DNA of 64,000 nt from NCBI GenBank assembly GCA_001632435.1, contig KV423975.1:105500-169499 (forward strand). Reading direction: 5' to 3'. The stretch is from Calocera cornea HHB12733 (lineage: Eukaryota > Basidiomycota > Dacrymycetes > Dacrymycetales > Dacrymycetaceae). A program made the translations under genes and the position numbers. Of this stretch, positions 57,551-64,000 are shown piece after piece. The number at the start of each line of letters is the position of its first letter. The stretch's first letter is position 1. The notes below the pieces were generated by a model. It searched no databases and was not told where the DNA came from. It worked only from the letters and a program-made list of their open reading frames with translations.

Positions 57551-59207
57551 TCACCCTATTAATGTCCTTCTGTCCACGGAAGACCATGTGTATGTATTTG
57601 TCCTATGGTCACAAACCAACGTAAAGGGGTGGCAAGCGGAGGGTCGGAAGTCTTCTGCCAGCACCTCTGTTATGACCAAAGCAACGAAGGTTGTCCGGCT
57701 ACGCTCGAGATCAATTGATTGCTGAGGAGGGCGCCCGAGTTTCACCACAGCGTATGGTGCATGGTTGGGATGAAAAGGCAAATCTGGAATCGTCCCTGTC
57801 TTGATCATGAGAGTCACTTTCTCAATGAAATGACAGTTTCGGAGAACAAGAGCAATCATGTTGTCGAAAGATATACTTGCGGGGTTGTTGCATGGCACTC
57901 TTGGGTTGAGGTCATGGTCAATCACAAGTGTTTGCAGGCGCGGCCACTTGTGCACAATGACCTGTAGTCCGTGATCGTTCATGCCGAACTCCGAGTCAGG
58001 ATGAACTGGACCTTTCACCCTATCATCGACGACAACCAATTGCCGAAGGTTGGGACAAGCGTCGAAAGGAACGAAACGCATTGTCGATGAATTGTACTCG
58101 GGTGCAAGGGGTTCCTCCGACGAGTGGACGCGATCAATCAACACAGAAAATTGCTCGAGGCTAGCGAGATTGTTTCCAAACGCTCGGTGTATGTCGTCCC
58201 AGCCTTTAAGATTGTGTGGGAATAGCTGTATTCGGAGGCTGGATAGTCGCGGAAGCTCGGCCCAGTTGAAGAAATCCACCAGGGCTTCCGTATGCCCCTG
58301 TATTGACAGCGAGCGCAAAGCCAGGAACAACACGGGAGACCGGATGGGATTGGGCAGCACAATCAGCTGCAGAGTGATTCTTTCGATCTGTTCTGCGCTT
58401 GAGATGTCCCATACCAGTGTATTGGACGACAGATCTCCATACAGCATGAATTCTTTGAGCTGAAGTAGACGCGGAAGCGCGAGGCCGATTTGCTTGACAT
58501 CGGAACTGCTAACCGCTTGGGACTTAATTATAGCCAAGGACACATGTCGAATTTCGGAGGCGCGATGTGCCATTGCTTCAAGCAGTTTCGGTATGCCCCG
58601 AGGGGTCCCTTCGATAAAATTACAGGCGAACCATCGTAGCTTCGGCTGAAATAGTACAACCGTGGAGCAGAGTGCGCTTTCGTCGTTGACCGACAGATTG
58701 AGTATTTCGAGGTTGGGGAATATGGACCGCGTCGGACTGTATCGGGCTTGTAGAACAGCAAGGGTTTCAAAGACGACCGCGTTACACAAGAAGCTCGGAT
58801 CTTGATTGTATGGCCCGTTCTGGATGTAGGCCGTTATCAGGCGGACGTATCGGGTATACGCAAGAAAGCGATTCCATTGCATGTATGTCGGCATATCGTC
58901 CGGTGTCTAGCGCTTCGTGAACACTTGCCATGGGCATATGTAGTCAATGAGAACGAACCTTGTCGCATTTCCAATCAGGATGCAGGATAGCCAGCAACCT
59001 GTGTACGTGAAACGCATTCACGTCATGGTACAATCCTTTCACCGCAGGTCTCCACCATGCGCGTGCCACTCGAGCGAGCTTCTCCAATTGGCCAAGCCTA
59101 GGCGACTTGTCGTCGACCCTCCGAGGGACACCGTTCTCGGTTGGATCGCCAGCAACATGGCCCACAATAAGCTCCACAATCTCGAGGATTTGTAAAGCCC
59201 GCTCCAT
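57551..59207 (-). CDS. F-box protein, agaricomycete type
   Basis: Exon 1 from 59207 (MERALQILEIVELIVGHVAG; then LGQLEKLARVARAWWRPAVK and GLYHDVN) is an F-box-like segment. An intron with donor GTTCGT after CDK and acceptor CGCTAG joins TPDDMPTYMQWNRFLAYTRY. Exon 2 continues for about 440 codons of irregular leucine-rich segments (FPNLEILNLSVNDESAL, LPRLSSLRIQLFPHNLKGW, CPNLRQLVVVDDR, WPRLQTLVIDHDL) to the stop at 57551. Probably an SCF substrate adaptor of the large lineage-expanded F-box/LRR group; substrate unknown. Met at 59246 would add 13 residues. Confidence 0.75.
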
Positions 59208-61263
59208 GTTCGAAGTTAGGTCATCGGACTTCTGTTGCAGTAACAAAGAGACCGCAAGTGTCTCGGGCTGAGGTATTCAGCGAGTGCCGACTGGCTGGCG
59301 CTATCGCAGATGAAGCAAGCTGCCGGAAGTGTGCTGAAGGATGTGGAGTGTGCAAGCGTAAGGATAGCCGCACGGAAGGGATAACCATGCGGATGCCATG
59401 CTTCCGAGCGGCGATACAAAGGGAAACGGCACCTGTGGGGAAGGGTCCGCTGCATACGAAGCTGAATAGAGTCGCCCAGGAATAGGCTCGGATGACATGA
59501 GAAGACACAAGGTCGGCCTCCTTGCTTGGTCCGTGCCGCATACGACTCGAAGCGCACTAGGAGTCCAGGACGGCGGTCCTCCCGGAGGCAGCGGTAGTAG
59601 TCTTGTTCTGAAGGGTCACCGTAGGCATGCGTGGAGGATCCACAGGGTTGTGCTGTTCGAATATCGTGGAGAACCAACAGCACGTCGGTTGGACAGCATG
59701 CTTGGGAGCCCATTCCAGAGCCATGCAGTTTATCGCGTCGTTGATGTGGTGACAGTGTGGAGATAACAAATGAGCCGAGGGAAAACAACCCTAACCAGAC
59801 TGGTGCATCGCGACGCTCGGTTTTGTATACTCTCAGGCACCGACCGAGTGCTACAGGAGGAAACTTGCCGTGTAAAGCAAAGTGCTGTCGAAATTGTAGG
59901 GTTGAAACCAAGGTACAATTGCTCTGATGCAACGACCCGTACCCGTACAGATGGTAGCGTACACTCTGCGCACCACTGCTCCTCACACTCTCCAGAACTC
60001 TTCACTGTGATGGTCCCGCCGTCCAAATTCAGGACATCAGTCTTACTTGGCGAGTAAGGCAGGCCGAAAGTGACGTTGCTGGCAGATAACTTCGATGGAC
60101 ATAGGGCCTACAGGATCGGCAGGCGGACGTGGCGGTGGCGGGCCCCATGACGCGGACCCGAGGGACAATCATTGTCGGATATATTGCCCTTCGAACACAA
60201 TCAGCTCGTGTACTCGCTATTGCGAGCGAGGAGAAGCGTACCAGTTGACATTCCATCCCTTCGGGCTACAGTGTCGGATCGCAGAGCGTGAATCGAGCCG
60301 CAACAACGCGACTTCGACCTCGAGCCCCCGAGCCCCAACGAACACGGCTCTCAACGTCTGTGGTCCCCTCCCTCTCCATCAAATCCTCAGTCAAGCGGGG
60401 ATGGCCGACATCCTCCTCGTCCCAGACGAAATCGTTCAGCGATCGTGACCGAAGATGCTTAGCCTGTACGAAAGCAAGTGCGCTGAGGTCAGGACCTTTG
60501 GGGGCGAGTTGGGGGCAAGTTGTGCGTTTGTAGACGCGTTATGAGTGCCGTGTAGGCGAACAGGCAGGACCGTTCGGTCGGAGAAGATGCCCCATTTAAC
60601 CGATTTGCATAAGCGGACGAGGAGGCCAGCTTCTGTACAAAGGAGAGTTTAATCGACTTCTAATCATCGGTGCTGACGCAACGTGAGGACAGTTAACGTG
60701 AAGGATCATAGGGCGGAAGCAGAAGTCCCAGTGGAAACAAGAAAAAATATGGGCCGGGGGCAAAGTAGGAATAACAAGTGCATCCGTCAAGAGTGAATTT
60801 TGTTTCCGCTTTGCAGATATGTACTCCCGTCAGAGAGCCTCTTTGATTCCGCTTCCTCCTGTCAACGTACGTGTCGGGGTTCGCCTGAAGGCGGATGCAC
60901 TGCGCCCTTAGAAGGTAATGATATTCAGTATGCGATTCAGCACCTTTAGCTGAGCGAAATAAGCACCCATTGTGCTGAAGATCAGCGATACTGTTGATCT
61001 AACAGTAGATAAGCTAGGGAGACATTTTCACTGTAGTTCAATAGCATAGTGAAGAATTCAGTACCCTATGCGCGCGCCGCCTTCTTGCAGGTTGTAGGGG
61101 GATCTCGTGTGGATATAAGTGCAGGTTTGTAATGGAATGAATTCGGAGGTTAACTATGGATTCACAATACATGCTTAAGCGCGGAAATTGCAGCAACTCA
61201 TAGAGTGAAATGGATGTGAGTTTGAAGGCATGATGTTTCCGCAGGCATACCCAGGGAAAACCA
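59208..61263. other. Gene-poor region
   Basis: A 256-codon minus-strand frame at 59216-59986 and several 70-117 codon frames are present, none with a recognisable domain or convincing splice partners; composition is Cys/Arg/Ser-rich as in shadow frames. A weak CGGAAGC / TTCCGC motif cluster lies at 60700-60870. Confidence 0.4.
60700..60870. repeat. Small degenerate CGGAAG / CTTCCG motif cluster
   Basis: GGGCGGAAGCAGAAG and TGGAAACAAG give way, near 60785, to TGCATCCG, TTTGTTTCCGCTTTGC and GATTCCGCTTCC in the opposite orientation. It looks like a decayed relative of the larger arrays at 19490-20900 and 40100-40900. Confidence 0.4.
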
Positions 61264-62307
61264 CTACTCCATCTCCTCATCCTCATCCAACAAAAGCTCG
61301 TCATTGGCCTGCTCCTCCAGGCCGTCCTCGTCCTCGTCCTCGTCCTCGTCCCGCTCCTGCCCCTGCTCCTGCCCCTGCTCCTGCCCCTGCTGCTCCTGCC
61401 CCTCGTCCGTGCTCTGCTCGCCATCCAGGTCTATGTCGATGACGTTGGTACTGTGAATCTTCGCTCTCTTCTTTGCATGTGCGCGCTTGTTCCTCATGTA
61501 GATCTTGATGAAGTCGGATGTCGCCCAATCGTCCTGGTAGCGGCCAAGAACGGGTGCTCTCTGTCGAGCCTAGCATGCAGTCAGCAACAGAAGGTGAAAT
61601 GGCAAAGCGAAATGGGCGCACTAGATCATATATCTTTGCCAGCTTGCCGGCGGGTTGGAGACGAAAATCCACATTGCAGTCGAGCTGCGCCATAAGGCAG
61701 AGATCGCGAACGGTGCGCTGACAAAGTATGAGCTGGTGCTGAAGTCGTTCTGTAACAACTCACCGAAAGGTTGTTATACTCGACCTTCATGTTTGTCATC
61801 TTCATTGCGGCCTGCAGACTGTATCCTCCGCTCTTGGGGTTACCGACGCTCCCAGCAGGACGGGGTATGACCACCTTCTTCTTTTCGGCCTTCTTCCGCT
61901 CCGCGTTTGCCTTCTTCCATTGCTGAACCTCATCTGGGAGACGGTGGTCAGCAGTGTAACGCAATTGTGCAAAGCGACTTACCTCGGAAAGCCTTCATCT
62001 GCCCTTCCAGCGCTTGGTTCTCCTTCAACAGCTTGGCATTCTCGACAGCCATGTCCTGCAGCTGGGCCGCTTTGGTTGCGGGCTTCTTGATGACCTTGTC
62101 GAGGTCTTCAGCATTATTCTCCTTGCTGGCGCGTGCAGAAGGGTTTCGAGGTCGTGTCGTTTTGCGGCCAGCTGCATCCACGACAGTAGCAGTCTTCGTC
62201 ACAGTCTTCGCAGTAGTAGTTGCTGCAGCACCTTTTGCAGTAGACTTCGTAGTAGACTTAGACGTAGGAGCAAGTGAGGCAAGAGGAGTGCGGCGGGTGG
62301 GAGGCAT
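61264..62307 (-). CDS. Unrecognised coiled-coil protein with acidic Q/E repeat tail
   Basis: Start MPPTRRTPLASLAPTSKST at 62307; Met at 62421 is the alternative. The N-terminus is Thr/Lys/Ala-rich. A coiled coil follows (AAQLQDMAVENAKLLKENQA), then after an intron QQWKKANAERKKAEKKKVVI. Later exons give AGKLAKIYDLV and RAPVLGRYQDDWATSDFIKI. The tail contains GQEQGQEQGQE, EDEDEDED and DEDEEME, encoded by trinucleotide-like repeats at 61320-61420. It is divergent from the transposase gene at 62655 (348 bp between starts). I have a vague memory of related agaricomycete proteins near transposons but cannot name a family; it may belong to the same element. Confidence 0.5.
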
Positions 62308-62654
62308 TGGTGAACAACCGAGAGTGGGAATACGGGTCAGAGTAGAGGTCGGTGAGACTGGGATGGGGAAAGTTGTGCAACCGCCAGACGCTAAGTTACA
62401 TATAATCCACTGCATCTCCATTTTTTTTTCAGTTGCCAGGCGTTTGAGGTTTTGATTAAGCGGAGTGGGTAGAGTTTGCAGATGAGGGTGAGATCGGTGG
62501 GAATGAGCTTTTATTGGTTACCGCGCGTGCAAAGTATCAACAGAACCAAAATCGCGGGTCTTCTTTAGCACGTGATACAGGTCGTGACCGCTTAAGGACT
62601 TAGCCATTTCCACGTTGCTCTTCTTGCACAACGCACTAATCTTACTCTTCGACA

Positions 62655-64000
62655 ATGCCTCGGGAGCCACCCACCCTATGCCGCTGCGGTTGTGGCAAAC
62701 TCCTGGGCTCCACACAGCAGTATAGGCATTTTCAAATGCAACTGGCAACAGCTCTCTTCGACCCTGCTCCAGCGATCATGAACTCCCGCAGCCGGAAGCG
62801 CCGAAAAACTGGCCCAAGCGAAATGGGAGCCGATCAGCCTCCTCTCTCACCACCGGCAATTGAGCTGGCAGACGAGCCAGACCTTGCCACTGTCAACATG
62901 GATATGGCACCCATTTCGCTCTCACACAGCCTCGATCTCCCATCACCTGGCACGTCCGGCGCTCCAGAATCCCTGAAGAGATTCTCCAGAGTTTTTGATC
63001 AGCAAGTCTTGCAGAGCGATGGCTCAGCAGATGAAGACTACTCTGATGGAGCAGAGGATTCCCCCTTGAGCGATCTCTCTGGGGCCGAGGATGATACAGA
63101 AGACGTCTCAGCAGCAGATCGCCTTTTGGACGACTTCGATAGACAAGCTCGAATTGCAGCTATGGGCATGACCCCCTCCCCGATCGATCGCTTACGCCTG
63201 CAAGCATTCCATCACAAGGTCTCCTCCAACCTATCCCTTGCTCAGTACAATCAAATGCGCGATTCGTACATTGATTTCAACCTTCCTACCCTGGCCGATT
63301 TGACAGCACGGATGGCGTTCCTGTCTGGACTTCAGCCTATGATGTATGATTGCTGCATGAACTCCTGCCTCAGCTACACCGGTGCACTTGCATCATATAC
63401 GTGCTGCACATACTGTGGAGAAGAACGGTTTCATTCCAATGGCAAGCCTCGACGCCAGTGGGCCTACATTCCTCTCATACCCCGACTGGTCGCCCAATAC
63501 GCCAACACCGAGCGGGCAAAGCTCCTTGGTTCATACCGAGCGAATTGGGAGCCACGCGAAGGAGCGATCGACGATCTTTACGACGGCCTCCTTTACAAGG
63601 AGCTCTGCACACGGCGTGTTACTCTCAATGGAGTGACGTACTCCCATCGATACTTTGACCAGCCCCGCAATATTGCTCTTGACCTGTCGTTCGATGGCTT
63701 TGCTCCATTCAAGAAGCGCCGATACACAGCCTGGCCAACAGTACTGTTCAACTTTGCCCTCCCTCCCCAGGAACGCGTACACCTCGACAATCTTCTTTGT
63801 GTTGGAACGATTCCAGGTCCCAAGCAGATGAAGGACTCGGATTCCTTCCACTTTCCTCTGGTCCAGGAGCTTGTACAGCTTGCAGAAGGAGTGCGCTGCG
63901 TTGATGCTTACAAGGACGAAGTGTTCACCCTGCGAGCATATCTCCTCCTTCTCTTCGGAGATATGCCGGCCGTTGCAAAGTTGATGAACATGAAAGGGAC
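62655..64000 (+). CDS. Tnp2-type (CACTA/EnSpm) transposase, 3' end outside window
   Basis: Open from MPREPPTLCRCGCGKLLGST at 62655 to the window edge, 448 codons without a stop or need for an intron. The N-terminus has a short CRCGCG cluster, then a disordered acidic stretch (DEDYSDGAEDSPLSDLSGAE). The Tnp2 core includes MYDCCMNSCLSYTG, CCTYCGEERFHSNGKPRR, YIPLIPRLVAQYAN, IALDLSFDGFAPFKKRRYT, WPTVLFNFALPP, VGTIPGPKQMKDSDSFHFPL and LRAYLLLLFGDMPAVAKLMN. These are the conserved segments of agaricomycete transposases related to PF02992. The later catalytic region lies outside. Element ends were not found. The intact frame suggests a young copy. Confidence 0.88.
   Translation, partial: MPREPPTLCRCGCGKLLGSTQQYRHFQMQLATALFDPAPAIMNSRSRKRRKTGPSEMGADQPPLSPPAIELADEPDLATVNMDMAPISLSHSLDLPSPGTSGAPESLKRFSRVFDQQVLQSDGSADEDYSDGAEDSPLSDLSGAEDDTEDVSAADRLLDDFDRQARIAAMGMTPSPIDRLRLQAFHHKVSSNLSLAQYNQMRDSYIDFNLPTLADLTARMAFLSGLQPMMYDCCMNSCLSYTGALASYTCCTYCGEERFHSNGKPRRQWAYIPLIPRLVAQYANTERAKLLGSYRANWEPREGAIDDLYDGLLYKELCTRRVTLNGVTYSHRYFDQPRNIALDLSFDGFAPFKKRRYTAWPTVLFNFALPPQERVHLDNLLCVGTIPGPKQMKDSDSFHFPLVQELVQLAEGVRCVDAYKDEVFTLRAYLLLLFGDMPAVAKLMNMKG

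Noticed and set aside
59216..59986. 256-codon minus-strand ORF as a gene
   Set aside because: No domain, odd Cys/Arg/Ser composition, several alternative frames of similar length at the same place.

Overview
The window looks like nuclear DNA of a basidiomycete, most likely an agaricomycete. Genes are split by many 45-60 bp GT-AG introns. Recognisable housekeeping genes (PIF1 helicase, NOG1, SmE, a HIT zinc-finger protein, ELP5, an MGS1/WRNIP1-type AAA ATPase, a Xaa-Pro aminopeptidase) sit among agaricomycete-style F-box proteins and a Tnp2-type transposase. I saw no tRNA, rRNA or CRISPR array. All assignments come from reading translations and splice sites by eye; no database search was run.

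Layout. 1-560: a 127-128 bp tandem repeat. 0.7-9.2 kb: three unrecognised multi-exon genes. 10.5-12.6 kb: an intact PIF1 helicase. 12.6-19.4 kb: small unknown genes, two tandem F-box-like genes sharing an MNFITW motif, and a divergent RAD1 (9-1-1 clamp) candidate. 19.5-20.9 kb: a gene-free island of CGGAAGTAA-type motifs into which a 516 bp hAT-like MITE has inserted. 21.2-32.1 kb: conserved genes (Xaa-Pro aminopeptidase, a possible Scm3-like protein, a DUF1746 membrane protein, NOG1, SmE, HIT zinc finger). 32.2-33.7 kb: an unknown membrane protein.

33830-40084 is the most unusual part: a 6255 bp PIF/Harbinger-like DNA transposon with 34 bp terminal inverted repeats and a 3 bp ACT duplication. 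It carries the two expected genes (a DUF6818/Myb-like DNA-binding protein and a DDE transposase) plus a third, apparently complete gene for a replication protein A large subunit (RPA1). The element is filled with a 14-16 bp palindrome family (core ATGCGCAT or TTGCGCAA). Every intron I could delimit in its three genes contains at least one full or partial copy. It is inserted beside a second, strand-switching array of TGCTTCCG motifs (40.1-40.9 kb).

41.5-51.0 kb: five tandem same-strand paralogs of a seven-helix membrane protein family, each with one intron at the same place; the first carries an in-frame stop. 52.0-56.0 kb: MGS1/WRNIP1 and ELP5. 57.5-59.2 kb: an F-box protein. 61.3-64.0 kb: a divergent pair, a coiled-coil protein and a Tnp2 (CACTA/EnSpm-type) transposase that runs off the window end.

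How the genes relate: PIF1, RAD1, MGS1 and host-type RPA all act at stalled or damaged replication forks. Their proximity here is probably chance, but it makes the transposon-borne RPA1 notable. The Harbinger genes form a plausible mobility module: DNA-binding partner, DDE transposase, and a single-strand binding protein that could protect excision or replication intermediates.
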